Shown: piece after piece, positions 17,001 to 24,731 of the stretch
Numbering within the stretch: position 1 is the stretch's first letter
Layout of the letters: each line of letters starts with the position of its first letter
The notes under the pieces: generated by a model
Told to the model about the DNA's origin: nothing
The model's input: the letters and a program-made list of their open reading frames with translations, nothing else
Database searches by the model: none
Origin: Pedobacter psychrotolerans
GTDB taxonomy: Bacteria > Bacteroidota > Bacteroidia > Sphingobacteriales > Sphingobacteriaceae
Reading direction: 5' to 3'
DNA length: 64,000 nucleotides
Assembly: GCF_004340665.1 (NCBI RefSeq)
Contig: NZ_SLWO01000001.1
Location: 436,450 to 500,449 of the forward strand
Program-made: the position numbers and the translations under genes

Positions 17001-17328
17001 TAATGGTGCACGTACGCCTTGGAATGTTCAGGCTGATTTCCGATTCTCTCAGGATATTCAGGTAGCACAGGGAAAACACCCACATGTTTTAACCTTAACT
17101 TATGATATTGTAAACCTGACTAATTTGGTTAATAAGAACTGGGGCATTCAGTACTTTTCACCGAATACCTATAACTCAATGGCAAGTGTAGGTGTTAAAG
17201 TGGCAACTGCCGGAACACCAACATCTTATCCGGTTTATACGTTTTCACAAAATGATGTTACTTCTTATTCAAAAGACTTTTTTGCATCACGTTACCAAAT
17301 GCAATTGGGTTTAAGATATAGTTTCTAG
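14077..17328 (+). CDS. Oar-like TonB-dependent outer-membrane receptor
   Basis: A 1083-residue outer-membrane protein. The signal peptide ends in THAQ (about residue 22). It is followed by a carboxypeptidase-regulatory-like domain (about 25-115, ASLNGKIKDEKGIIPGAT), a plug-like domain (about 125-245, TLPTMNRSLQDVTRVTPQG then FRYNNVTIDGAINND and GNFLGGSINAVTRGGTN), and a large barrel ending in QMQLGLRYSF. The plug motifs are those of the Oar subgroup, first known from Myxococcus and implicated in export or uptake of large molecules. The gene is monocistronic: its own phased promoter lies upstream and a terminator directly downstream. Ligand unknown; the promoter suggests co-regulation with the receptor at 6852. 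Confidence 0.92.
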   Translation: MKSRLLFLFSIVMLFVTATHAQVTTASLNGKIKDEKGIIPGATIVVVYVPTGTVSKASSNETGLYRIGNLNPGGPYKITVTYVGYSPVVKDNIYLALGADQKLDIDIQEQGSQLAEVSVKGQKGPTKSGAGTSIGEGQIKTLPTMNRSLQDVTRVTPQGSKDNTFGGTNFRYNNVTIDGAINNDAIGFSPSLGGQSGSSGMPGSSTRTNPVSLDAIQDVTVLLSPYDVKVGNFLGGSINAVTRGGTNDVTGSVYGYGRNASLIGRNKIGDNAKEPSSFHDYQTGFRVGFPIIKDKLFFFTNEEITRRQDPVILGAGSSDMKLLTLTEAQQISDRMKNVYGVDAGEFGNYNIYSQSNKFFNRLDWNINENNQLTIRNNTIISKATNLERDQSNFRFGGIDFKQNNNQSSTVADLKTRFGNASTNNLIVGYSTVHDFRDPLSNPALPQIEIASNGGTLFLGTDREASIFNMKQNTFEFTDNFSYSKGNHTFTFGTHNEFYNINYGFVNSWNGRVAYSSVSDFLNNMPNRVRTSYNYDDNSRDNIIANPTAQFNVNMYSVYGQDEIRIGDRLKLTPGLRFDMANLPDMPSLSSKTTNSPVDANYGTTYTYTQPSSITGKFLNKIQVSPRLGFNFDALGDQSLIVRGGTGLFTSRIPFAWIGYAYYNNGVNYGSFDKSYVYKNADPTKIVTPAAGSDPIKDALTGNGEAGYVTKQGVNVKDASGATQVDLVDNNFKMPKAWRSNLAFDYKTDNQWKFTVEGIFSQVIKDVQFQQINYVDNPKYMVYDTDHQQPIYSGTKINPLYTNAYLLSNTDKGYKYSLTAQISKSLPIGLDMMVAYTYGRSKDIANGIRNSMESNWQLNQALSPNNPGLAYSNFDIRNRIISTINYRLDWAKNGKYVSNFSLFFSGQSGSPYSLGLVNTRINGTGQTVSLLYIPTAGETTKFFANTTDGIAQAAAFDNYINGDKYLSTRRGNFTERNGARTPWNVQADFRFSQDIQVAQGKHPHVLTLTYDIVNLTNLVNKNWGIQYFSPNTYNSMASVGVKVATAGTPTSYPVYTFSQNDVTSYSKDFFASRYQMQLGLRYSF

Positions 17329-17340
17329 TCAGACTTCATA

Positions 17341-17382
17341 AAAAAAATGCCCTGCTAATTTGATTAGCAGGGCATTTTTTTT
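17341..17382. terminator. Bidirectional terminator
   Basis: ATGCCCTGCTAAT / ATTAGCAGGGCAT with a TTG loop, flanked by A7 and T8 runs, so it can stop transcription from both sides. It ends the Oar-like gene and touches the stop codon of the convergent gene. Confidence 0.95.
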
Positions 17383-17689
17383 ATTTTGATTCCAATTCTT
17401 CAGTTACCGGACTCTTTATTTTTTTGGTAGAAACAGGCTTAGCTGTTTTTTCTTTAGCCAATACAGCTACTTCTTCTTTTATGAATGGATCAATCGAATC
17501 GTTTAATGGTTTCAGACTGATTTTTTTAGAAAGACGTTTGGCGAATTTCTCTATTACCTGCTCCGTTTTCTTTGCCTTTCCAAATTGCGCCAGAACCTCG
17601 TTAAATGCAGTTGTTAATTTATTTTCTATTTCTTTACGTAGTTTCTTATTTGCCGAAATATTCTTCGACTTAGATTTGTGCTTTTTCAT
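17381..17689 (-). CDS. Small Lys-rich protein, unknown function
   Basis: I cannot assign a function. The 102 residues are strongly basic at the N-terminus (MKKHKSKSKNISANKKLRKEI) and again near the end (KEKTAKPVSTKKIKSP), with a helical middle (AFNEVLAQFGKAKKTEQVIEKFAKRLSKKISL). The tail resembles the Lys/Ala/Pro-rich tails of histone-like and nucleoid proteins, so nucleic-acid binding is a reasonable guess only. A perfect -7 box, TATCTTTG on the minus strand (17718-17711), lies 22 nt before the start and supports expression. It converges on the Oar-like gene across a shared terminator. Confidence 0.7.
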   Translation of the reverse strand: MKKHKSKSKNISANKKLRKEIENKLTTAFNEVLAQFGKAKKTEQVIEKFAKRLSKKISLKPLNDSIDPFIKEEVAVLAKEKTAKPVSTKKIKSPVTEELESK

Positions 17690-17710
17690 TTAACTTAATT
17701 AGGATTTATG

Positions 17711-17757
17711 CAAAGATAAAATATCGCTAAGTTAAATTAACATTATGATTATGTTAA
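17711..17757 (-). promoter_or_regulatory. Promoter of the Lys-rich gene with possible phased array
   Basis: Minus strand: TTAAC (from 17757), ATAAT (from 17746) and TTAAC (from 17735) are 11 bp apart, then TATCTTTG (17718-17711). The offset from the last unit to the -7 box is 17 bp rather than 15, so inclusion in the same regulon is less certain than for the other arrays. The -7 box itself is a perfect match. Confidence 0.5.
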
Positions 17758-17839
17758 CAAATCAAAGTGAAGTTAACATGTAGAATATTTACTGTAGATT
17801 ACTTGATAGAGAAGAGAATAAATAATTAAATAGGCCAAT

Positions 17840-17992
17840 ATGAATTATCTGGTGATCGGTACTGTATCTGTTTTAGTTCTTATATTAATCATTTTCTTAA
17901 TTATGAGAAATCTAAAAGATAAAAAACAGTTTGAGGAAGAGGTTATTGATTCGGAACTGCCAGCAGAAAAAAGCGAAAAAGAAAACGATTAA
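17840..17992 (+). CDS. Very small single-pass membrane protein
   Basis: A 50-residue frame: ATG at 17840, stop at 17990-17992. Residues 2-21 (NYLVIGTVSVLVLILIIFLI) form one membrane helix, followed by a charged cytoplasmic tail (RNLKDKKQFEEEV, ending EKSEKEND). The clean division into helix and acidic/basic tail is typical of real small membrane proteins. It overlaps the 3' end of the convergent gene by 4 bp. Function unknown. Confidence 0.65.
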   Translation: MNYLVIGTVSVLVLILIIFLIMRNLKDKKQFEEEVIDSELPAEKSEKEND

Positions 17993-18264
17993 AATTTAGT
18001 TCCTTCAGCTATACCGCCACCTAAATCCATCGTATTTTGAAAAGCTTCTAAATACCCTAATAAATGTCTTTCTGCAGTAGCGTATGAGGTAAATGTAGAA
18101 TTTGGAATATTTGCATCTGCACTACTATTGTTTTTGAAATGTAAGCTGACCTGGAAAGTAAAGCTATTTTCATTATTCACTGGTGACATAATTCTTGCCT
18201 TAACCGGATGTTCATGGATGAGTACAAAAAACTCTTTTAATATGGTATATATAATAGCCGACAT
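17989..18264 (-). CDS. Small hypothetical protein
   Basis: A 91-residue soluble protein with no signal peptide and no family I recognise. It has a helical N-terminus (SAIIYTILKEFFVLIHEHPVKARI), a beta-rich middle (FTFQVSLHFKNN) and a C-terminal helix (SYATAERHLLGYLEAFQNTMDLGG). The alternation looks like a folded small domain. The coding frame ends inside the last codons of the convergent small membrane protein gene. Coding status is likely but not certain. Confidence 0.6.
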   Translation of the reverse strand: MSAIIYTILKEFFVLIHEHPVKARIMSPVNNENSFTFQVSLHFKNNSSADANIPNSTFTSYATAERHLLGYLEAFQNTMDLGGGIAEGTKF

Positions 18265-18390
18265 TTCAATTAATTTAGAATTTATTTCAGTGAGGGCTAA
18301 ATTAGACTAAAAGGACAACAGTTCAGTCTTGCTAGCAATAAGATAACTTTGAGATAACATATTATTAACTTTAACTTTATATTGATCCCG

Positions 18391-19605
18391 TCAACGAATT
18401 GCCTTTTTTGGTTCGTAAGCATATACGATTTCATATTTGCTATGCTTTAAGCTGGAGGAAATCTGTCCGATTTTTAAATTCTCAAACTGAGGTGTTGGTT
18501 CACAAAATGAATACTGCCTGCCATTATAAGTTAGGGGATTACCTACTGGTTTATCCAGGTTAACGGCAATGGTTAAATGTTCTGGATAAAGTACGGCCAC
18601 CATGGGTAAGTTATAAATCTCTTTAACCAAATAAAAGAAAAGAGCAGCCCGGTCATCACAATCACTGTATTGACTCAGCAGGGTTTGTTCTGGTGCATTG
18701 CGTTTTTCCTTTCCAAAATTTTCTCCATCATCTTCATATAAGAATGCATAACGGGTAAATCGCATGAGGTAATCAATGCCCTTCTTTTGATCCATTTTTT
18801 TAAGGTTTGCCTTTAAGGTAGGGATTAAAGAACTATAGGTTTCTCTACTTAATGGAATATTAAAGTAGCTTTCAAAATCTACAACAGGATAATTTTTGAA
18901 AATGCTTTGTACTTCGTTGTTAATTTTTAATTTGAAGTGATAATTTTTTTGCTTGTAACTAAATTCAATATTTTTATCCTCATAACCTTCTGGTTTGAAA
19001 TCAGGCATTCGGGTTACTTTATAGGAAAACTGATTTTTGGCTTCGGGAATTACAATATTAATTGGCTTATAGGCATCAGCCTCTTTAAATAATTTCCCAT
19101 AATCGTGGTAGTTTAAACACATATATTTTTTATGATCGATCATAAAAAATGGAATATCACTGATGTCTTCGTCATTCTTGACATAAAATATCACCTGATC
19201 ATTGCCTACGGCGAGGCGGGCATCATAACCACATTTGTTCAGGAGAAACCACTTGTATAAGGTATACCTAAAATAGTTTTCAGATTTAGGACTAATTTGT
19301 TCGGCCACCTTACGGATGAGCTGATAATAAATCCAATCATTCAGGTGTTGTTTATTCTGATAGGCTTTAAGGTTGGAGATCAGCTCATCATAATGGCCTG
19401 TGGATATTTTATTGTAAAATGCCTTTACTTCTCCTAATGAAGCTGTTGTGGAAACGGCAATAGAGAGTGAAGAATCAGCAGTGAAATTAAATGTACCATC
19501 ATAAAAATCAAAAGAGTGTTGCTGAGCATTAACATTGTTGTGAATCAACAGTATGCTTAAGAGTATAAGTATCTTAAAGAAATAAATGTTGATTGCCTTT
19601 TTCAA
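18391..19605 (-). CDS. Exported transglutaminase-like protein
   Basis: A 404-residue protein with an N-terminal signal (ILILLSILLIHNNVNAQ) for the periplasm. The C-terminal half has the transglutaminase-like cysteine-protease signature: QYSDCDDRAALFFYLVKEI with the candidate nucleophile Cys316, then LYPEHLTIAV with candidate His343. The N-terminal half is a beta-rich domain. In Bacteroidota such proteins are common and uncharacterised; peptidase or cross-linking activity is inferred from the motif. The frame opens with TTG at 19605; no ATG lies near the signal peptide. No ligand or partner genes are adjacent. Confidence 0.85.
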   Translation of the reverse strand: MKKAINIYFFKILILLSILLIHNNVNAQQHSFDFYDGTFNFTADSSLSIAVSTTASLGEVKAFYNKISTGHYDELISNLKAYQNKQHLNDWIYYQLIRKVAEQISPKSENYFRYTLYKWFLLNKCGYDARLAVGNDQVIFYVKNDEDISDIPFFMIDHKKYMCLNYHDYGKLFKEADAYKPINIVIPEAKNQFSYKVTRMPDFKPEGYEDKNIEFSYKQKNYHFKLKINNEVQSIFKNYPVVDFESYFNIPLSRETYSSLIPTLKANLKKMDQKKGIDYLMRFTRYAFLYEDDGENFGKEKRNAPEQTLLSQYSDCDDRAALFFYLVKEIYNLPMVAVLYPEHLTIAVNLDKPVGNPLTYNGRQYSFCEPTPQFENLKIGQISSSLKHSKYEIVYAYEPKKAIR

Positions 19606-19730
19606 ATCGTGCTATACTTGGTTAATTAAATTTACCTAAAATTAACGTAAAAGCAACAATTTTTTAATGTAAGCAACATTAGTAATTATTAACAACAACT
19701 TAACATCATTGAAATGAATAGATGTTAATT

Positions 19731-19775
19731 ATAATCCATAGTTAATATGAACTTAACAAGCCAACTATACTTTTG
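19731..19775 (+). promoter_or_regulatory. Orphan 11-bp-phased array and promoter
   Basis: ATAAT (19731), TTAAT (19742) and TTAAC (19753) are 11 bp apart, and TACTTTTG (19768-19775), a perfect TAnnTTTG, starts 15 bp after the last unit. A separate phased pair TTAAC/TTAAC (19689, 19700) lies upstream. No protein gene follows on this strand; the next signal is a terminator. Confidence 0.6.
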
Positions 19776-19780
19776 TGACA

Positions 19781-19856
19781 TAAATATTTGGTTAGTATTT
19801 ATAAAGTTTAGGTTAGTTGATAATAAAAAACCCAGATGGATGTCTGGGTTTTTTAC
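19781..19856 (+). ncRNA. Candidate regulated small RNA
   Basis: Transcription from the promoter at 19768-19775 should start near 19781 and meet the hairpin and T-run at 19827-19856, giving an RNA of about 75 nt. No start codon with a usable frame lies in it. It is convergent with the olsF-like gene and read-through would be antisense to that mRNA. The alternative is that the terminator belongs only to olsF and the promoter is a remnant. Confidence 0.4.
19827..19856. terminator. Bidirectional terminator
   Basis: ACCCAGA / TCTGGGT hairpin flanked by an A-run and a T-run, so it serves the minus-strand acyltransferase gene that stops at 19860 and any plus-strand transcript. Confidence 0.9.
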
Positions 19857-19859
19857 TTT

Positions 19860-21611
19860 CTATAAATTCTTACCAAGTTTCTCAATCATCTCGGGCGGGA
19901 TGTTGTGTGTATCTACCACTAAAAACCCATCCAGACAATCCGAAAATTTGGGATCTATATTAAAGGAAATAATCTTCGCATTTAAATTCATGTATTGTCT
20001 CAGCAAAACTGGGATCTTAATGTGTGAATTTTCGATGTCACCGATGATGCTGTCTAAATCTTTAAAAGATTCACTGCTATCCACCAAAGTATCTGTAGAA
20101 ATGGGTAGAAGGTCTGCCTTAAATTTATTACGGGGTTTTACATACTTCGCCATTTCATAATCAAAATGGTTTTTGGTAATGTAATCTACGATCAATGCTT
20201 TACTAAACTTAGAAAAATTGTTGCTAATGCTTACAGGACCGAACATATAACGGTATTGAGGATTATCAAGCAGGTATTTTAAAATTCCTTTCCATAATAA
20301 GAATAGGGGAAGGGGTTTGCCCTGATATTCTTTTCTAATCCATGATCTGCCCAATTCAATACCTTGTTTCAGCATTGGATAAAACTGATCCTTTATTTTA
20401 AAAAGCTCAGAAAGATAAAAGCCACGGCGACCCATACTTTCTAAAATCTCATCGCCTTTACCAATTCGATAGGCACCGACAATATTTTCTAAATCCCGAT
20501 CCCAGATAAATAAGTGATTATAATAAATATCGTAGTTATCAAGGTCTATTTTTTTGTTGGTTCCTTCTCCAACTTCGCGGAAAGTAATTTCCCGTAACCG
20601 ACCGATCTCCCTTAAAATATTTGGAATTTTAAGGGTAGGCACGATATAAACTTCATAATTTTTTTCAGTCCATACTTTAAAATCTTCGAGTGTTTCCACT
20701 TCGGCTTTAATTAAAACCCTGGAAGTTTCTTCGATAATTTCAGCAGGTTTCTTTTTGATTTTAAAAAGATTAAGCGGATTAAAAAGTTTCTTCTCTTTAT
20801 CCAAACCAATGCCCAGCGCATAAGTACGGGCCCTTAGAAAATCCATTAACTTATTGCTGCTGTTCATATGAGATACTTCAGCTGGCGCAATTGGTTTTCC
20901 AATTCTAACCTGAATGGTTAATCCTTGTTTATTTAAAAATTCGGATGGAAGTTTTGCTGTTCTTAATGTTGGATGTATAAAACTAAGAATGTTAAACAAA
21001 ACACCATTATTGCCATGAAAATATATAGGAACAACCGGAACCTTCGCTTTAGCAATGAGTTTTCCAACTACCGGATGCCACATTCTATCGGTAACTTGCT
21101 GGGCATCTAACTTAAAGGTTGAAACTTCGCCGGCAGGAAAAATGCCAATGGGCGTACCACTTCTCAATAAATCGAAAGTTGTTTTTAGCCCGCTAATGCT
21201 CGATGAATGCTGCACATTTTCAAAAGGGTTAACTGCAACAAAGAATTCATCGAGGTTAGGAATCTTTTTCAGAATAAAATTTACCATAACCTTTGCATCA
21301 GGCCGAACGGTACATAACAACTTCACCAGTGCCAGTCCTTCTACACCGCCATAGGGGTGATTGGCGATGGCGATAAATGGTCCTGTTTTTGGAATGCAGT
21401 TTAAGTCATCTTCATCAAACTCAATAGCAACGCCAATAGTTTCGAGTATTTTATCTACAAATTCTAGTCCTTTAAAATGTTGGTTTTGAGCGAAAACATC
21501 ATTAATATCATTCAGTTTCATGAGTTCCATCATTAAGCCTGCTAAACCGGGCACACCAAGCTTATCTATCTTAGTTGCCTTGGCAAACTCTGATGTAGTT
21601 ATGATTTTCAT
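19860..21611 (-). CDS. olsF: OlsF-like fused acyltransferase (amino-acid lipid synthesis)
   Basis: A 583-residue fusion of two acyltransferases. Residues about 60-290 are a PlsC-type O-acyltransferase, with NHPYGG containing H85 and a FPAGE motif at 158-162. Residues about 310-560 are a GNAT-type N-acyltransferase like OlsB (LREITFREVGEG, NHLFIWDRDLENIVGAYRI, LSELFKI, GPVSISNNFS). OlsF of Flavobacterium and Serratia has this order and makes ornithine lipids in one polypeptide: the C-terminal part acylates the amino acid and the N-terminal part adds the second chain. In Bacteroidota the amino acid can also be glycine. These phosphate-free membrane lipids rise under phosphate limitation in many bacteria. 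Monocistronic. Confidence 0.85.
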   Translation of the reverse strand: MKIITTSEFAKATKIDKLGVPGLAGLMMELMKLNDINDVFAQNQHFKGLEFVDKILETIGVAIEFDEDDLNCIPKTGPFIAIANHPYGGVEGLALVKLLCTVRPDAKVMVNFILKKIPNLDEFFVAVNPFENVQHSSSISGLKTTFDLLRSGTPIGIFPAGEVSTFKLDAQQVTDRMWHPVVGKLIAKAKVPVVPIYFHGNNGVLFNILSFIHPTLRTAKLPSEFLNKQGLTIQVRIGKPIAPAEVSHMNSSNKLMDFLRARTYALGIGLDKEKKLFNPLNLFKIKKKPAEIIEETSRVLIKAEVETLEDFKVWTEKNYEVYIVPTLKIPNILREIGRLREITFREVGEGTNKKIDLDNYDIYYNHLFIWDRDLENIVGAYRIGKGDEILESMGRRGFYLSELFKIKDQFYPMLKQGIELGRSWIRKEYQGKPLPLFLLWKGILKYLLDNPQYRYMFGPVSISNNFSKFSKALIVDYITKNHFDYEMAKYVKPRNKFKADLLPISTDTLVDSSESFKDLDSIIGDIENSHIKIPVLLRQYMNLNAKIISFNIDPKFSDCLDGFLVVDTHNIPPEMIEKLGKNL

Positions 21612-21706
21612 ATAAAATTCTTAGGTTGTTGATCTGCAAACCAAGATTGTTTTGCAATCCCAAAAATAAGATTTATATTCAAATAAAAATGTCATAACAT
21701 TTATCT

Positions 21707-22606
21707 ATGAGAATTTGGCTTAATAAATACTTTGGTTTTAGTAAAAGCGAGTTTAACGGATTAATCATTTTACTTTTCATTTTATTCCTTCTTAAAATAG
21801 TTCCATACCTATATATATACTTTAAACCTATAGAGAAAGATCCTCCTAATCTGCTTGTACAAATTCAGAAAATTAAATTGACGGATGACCGGAACTTTAA
21901 TTCGGAGGAAGAGGCTAATGGGTTAGTGAGTTCAAAACGGGCAGAAAACTTATTCAAATTTGATCCGAACACGTTAAATATTGAAGGCTGGCAAAGTTTA
22001 GGTTTATCCTTCAAGCAAGCAAAATCAATTGTTAATTATACGGGTAAGGGTGGTAAGTTTTACAAGCCTGAAGATTTAAAGAAAATGTATGTCATTTCTC
22101 CAGCGCGCTACATGAGGCTCATGCCATATGTCCAGATTAAAAAAAATATTACTGCTTATCCCCATGAAGATTTGGTTTATGAAAAAAAGGTTTATTTGAA
22201 AAAGCCTTTGCAAATTATTGATATTAATACGGCCGATTCTGCTCAGTTAGATGAGGTGAAGGGAATAGGTGGAGCATTCGCAACCCGAATTTTGAAATAT
22301 CGTGAAAGATTAGGCGGCTTTCATAAAAAGGAACAGCTCATGGAAGTCTACGGATTGGATTCTGTTAAATACAATGAAATCAAAGATCAGATTTCAATGA
22401 GTACCGTTGCTTTGAAATCGATAAATATCAACACTGCTGTATTTACCGATTTGAAAGCAAATCCATACCTTTCTTATAAGCAGATTAATGCCATCATTCA
22501 ATATAGAAAGCAACATGGCAACTATACTCATATTTCTGACTTAAAAAAGATTGCAATCCTGAATCAAAAGGTAATTGATCAAATCGCACCTTACTTATCT
22601 TTTTAA
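21707..22606 (+). CDS. ComEA-like helix-hairpin-helix protein
   Basis: A 299-residue protein with one N-terminal membrane helix (about 17-38) and three helix-hairpin-helix blocks: about 85-130 (FDPNTLNIEGWQSLGLS), 172-220 (IDINTADSAQLDEVKGIGG) and 238-285 (ININTAVFTDLKANPYLS). The INTA-x-x-x-L-x-x-x-x-G-I signature is that of ComEA, which binds incoming DNA during competence. The multi-block form is widespread in Bacteroidota, where competence is rarely shown; a DNA-binding role at the membrane is inferred. It is divergent from the olsF-like gene. Confidence 0.85.
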   Translation: MRIWLNKYFGFSKSEFNGLIILLFILFLLKIVPYLYIYFKPIEKDPPNLLVQIQKIKLTDDRNFNSEEEANGLVSSKRAENLFKFDPNTLNIEGWQSLGLSFKQAKSIVNYTGKGGKFYKPEDLKKMYVISPARYMRLMPYVQIKKNITAYPHEDLVYEKKVYLKKPLQIIDINTADSAQLDEVKGIGGAFATRILKYRERLGGFHKKEQLMEVYGLDSVKYNEIKDQISMSTVALKSININTAVFTDLKANPYLSYKQINAIIQYRKQHGNYTHISDLKKIAILNQKVIDQIAPYLSF

Positions 22607-22872
22607 GTTGTAAAATATTGAAAGTTACAACCCTATAAAAACAATAGGATATCTTTCTTTTATCTATCTAAATCCAGGTTTAAGCGGATTATTCTTCTGG
22701 GGTTGTAAAATAATTGAAAAAACTTTTCCCTTTTAATTTCAAGGTTTAAAATTCACCAATAAACTAATTGGACTAAATACCATTTCATTCTGTAACTGTA
22801 CGAATATTTAATGGTATTTATCCATCAGATATTTGTTTATCATTGCTGGAAACTAACTTAAATATAAACTCA
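22607..22872. other. Intergenic region with direct and inverted repeats
   Basis: GTTGTAAAATA occurs at 22607 and 22702 in the same orientation, followed by similar ATTGAAA words. Nearer the next gene, TAAATACCATT (22774-22784) and AATGGTATTTA (22810-22820) form a perfect 11-bp inverted repeat about 50 nt before the acyl-CoA dehydrogenase start. It could be an operator; no regulator gene is adjacent. Confidence 0.5.
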
Positions 22873-24024
22873 ATGAGTGTAAGCTTTAATTTTTCAGAGA
22901 CAGAAACTCAGCAAAATGTAAAGGCGATGGTTCGCGATTTTGCAGAGAAGAATATTCGTCCACATATTATGGAATGGGATGAAGCGCAACACTTTCCTGT
23001 TGAGCTTTTTAAACAGCTTGGCGATCTGGGATTAATGGGCGTATTGGTTCCTGAAGAATATGGTGGTTCAGGTTTGGGCTACCAGGAATATGTTGATGTT
23101 ATTGTAGAGGTAGCCAGGGTTTGTGGTTCTATTGGTCTATCTCTGGCAGCGCATAACTCGCTTTGCACAGGCCATATCATGGCTTTTGCTACTGAAGAGC
23201 AGAAACAGAAATGGTTACCAAAGTTAGCTACTGCTGAATGGATTGGTGCCTGGGGTTTAACAGAAGCGAATACAGGCTCGGATGCCCTAAGAATGATGAC
23301 TACTGCTGTTGAAGATGGAGATGACTATATTATAAACGGTGCTAAAAACTGGATTACCCATGGAAAAAGTGGCGATATAGCTGTAGTGATGGTGAGAACG
23401 GGCGAGCAGGGAAGTTCTAAAGGAATTTCGGCGATAGTGGTAGAGCGAGGTACACCAGGATTTACTGCCGGAAAAAAAGAAAATAAGTTGGGTATGCGGG
23501 CATCGGAAACTACAGAAATGATTTTTGATAATTGCAGGGTTCCTAAAGCTAATTTATTGGGTAATGTAGGGGAGGGCTTTAAACAGGCTATGAAAGTATT
23601 AGATGGAGGAAGAATTTCTATTGCGGCATTAGCGCTCGGGATTGCCAAAGGAGCCTTTGATGCGGCAGTAGATTACTCAAAGCAACGTCAGCAATTTGGC
23701 CAGCCTATTTCCAGTTTTCAAGCCATTAGTTTTAAACTAGCTGATATGGCTACAGAAATTGAAGCAGCCGAGTTATTAATCCGTCAGGCAGCAGATTTGA
23801 AAAACAGGCATTTGCCCATGACAAAGGAATCGGCAATGGCAAAATATTTTGCTTCGGAAGTTTCTGTAAGAGTGGCAACAGAGGCTGTGCAGATTTTTGG
23901 TGGTTACGGTTATACTAAGGATTTTCCTGTAGAGAAATTTTATCGTGACAGTAAACTATGTACGATAGGTGAGGGTACTTCAGAAATTCAGAAGATTGTA
24001 ATCGCCAGAGAAATATTATCTTAA
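22873..24024 (+). CDS. Acyl-CoA dehydrogenase
   Basis: An FAD enzyme that oxidises acyl-CoA to 2-enoyl-CoA in fatty-acid or branched-chain amino-acid breakdown. From the ATG at 22873 it has 383 residues, the usual length for the short-chain, butyryl-CoA type; a TTG ten codons upstream would add an atypical leader. Signatures: [14 protein letters not shown] (about 123-136), the FAD-contacting [33 protein letters not shown], and IGEGTSEIQ with the candidate catalytic Glu before GTSE. It is monocistronic, with a possible operator upstream. Confidence 0.95.
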   Translation: MSVSFNFSETETQQNVKAMVRDFAEKNIRPHIMEWDEAQHFPVELFKQLGDLGLMGVLVPEEYGGSGLGYQEYVDVIVEVARVCGSIGLSLAAHNSLCTGHIMAFATEEQKQKWLPKLATAEWIGAWGLTEANTGSDALRMMTTAVEDGDDYIINGAKNWITHGKSGDIAVVMVRTGEQGSSKGISAIVVERGTPGFTAGKKENKLGMRASETTEMIFDNCRVPKANLLGNVGEGFKQAMKVLDGGRISIAALALGIAKGAFDAAVDYSKQRQQFGQPISSFQAISFKLADMATEIEAAELLIRQAADLKNRHLPMTKESAMAKYFASEVSVRVATEAVQIFGGYGYTKDFPVEKFYRDSKLCTIGEGTSEIQKIVIAREILS

Positions 24025-24105
24025 AGGTAAAGGCTGAAGCTAAAAGACTAAAGGTAAAAGCTGAAAGACTATAGGTAAAAGTTGAAAGAATAAAGCTAAA
24101 AGAAA
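24022..24105. repeat. Low-complexity tandem repeat
   Basis: About four degenerate units of roughly 20 bp based on GGTAAAAGCTGAAAGACTA directly after the acyl-CoA dehydrogenase stop codon. Similar AAAG/CTGAAAG/GACT words occur at 35766-35820 and 49190-49290. Confidence 0.7.
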
Positions 24106-24158
24106 GGTAAGTGCAGATCTGATTGCATCAGAAACAACAAACCAAATATATTATGAGT

Positions 24159-24190
24159 AATCCGGAGGATTTAATTACCTCCGGATTTTT
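24159..24190 (+). terminator. Terminator of the acyl-CoA dehydrogenase gene
   Basis: AATCCGGAGG / CCTCCGGATT (24159-24168 / 24178-24187) followed by T-rich sequence. It lies beyond the tandem repeat, about 135 nt after the stop. Confidence 0.8.
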
Positions 24191-24238
24191 ATTTGTTTGT
24201 ATAATCTGCCTTACCTAGTGATGTTTTTAGACTAAAGA

Positions 24239-24625
24239 CTATTGCGGCATCTCTTTAGAAGATACGATGCGATCGACTACATAAACACTAAAACCTCGCC
24301 ACGGGAGTGTATTTTTATATTCTTTATAGTGTAGTTCATAAAACTTTCCACTATTGGTCATCATTTGATTTGCAATTTCTTCGTTTGCGATTGAAAACTC
24401 AAATTCATTGTTTTGAAGCGTGCCCGCCTGTTTTGACCGGATACCACTCTGAATGAGTTTTCCTTCATAAGTTTTAAACAGATAACCTTTTTTAACTACA
24501 TAATTTAATTCACCGGCCTTAACACCTTCTCCAAAAACGAAAAAGTAGCGGTAGTAGCAAATGGCTGCAATTACAATTACCAGTAGAACCGCAACGATAG
24601 AGATCACTTTTTTACTTGTTGTCAT
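24239..24625 (-). CDS. Membrane-anchored hypothetical protein
   Basis: A 128-residue protein with one N-terminal membrane helix (about 6-28, VISIVAVLLVIVIAAICYYRYFF) and a soluble domain of about 100 residues outside the cytoplasm (GELNYVVKKGYLFKTYEGKL, then FYELHYKEYKNTLPWRGFSVYVVDRI). This family is conserved in Bacteroidota. Database entries sometimes call relatives 6-phosphogluconate dehydrogenase, but nothing here resembles that enzyme and the protein is far too short. Function unknown. Single gene. Confidence 0.8.
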   Translation of the reverse strand: MTTSKKVISIVAVLLVIVIAAICYYRYFFVFGEGVKAGELNYVVKKGYLFKTYEGKLIQSGIRSKQAGTLQNNEFEFSIANEEIANQMMTNSGKFYELHYKEYKNTLPWRGFSVYVVDRIVSSKEMPQ

Positions 24626-24731
24626 ATTATATAATGTATGTATGAATAAATGTAGTTAAACAAGAGAATAAATCATTGGGTAAAAAGAAATAAATCTTAT
24701 TAAAAATTTTCCTCATTATCAAATAATTACT

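Noticed and set aside
19604..19640. Phased TTAAC array for the transglutaminase-like gene
   Set aside because: A minus-strand TTAAC lies 15 bp from an ACGATTTG, but neighbouring pentamers are 20 bp away, out of phase, and the box overlaps the start codon.
19747..20160. Plus-strand frame of 137 codons opposite olsF
   Set aside because: Most of it is antisense to the well-supported acyltransferase gene, and its 5' part runs through a terminator.
24022..24105. CRISPR-like array
   Set aside because: Units are degenerate and contiguous, without constant repeats and unique spacers, and no cas genes are present.
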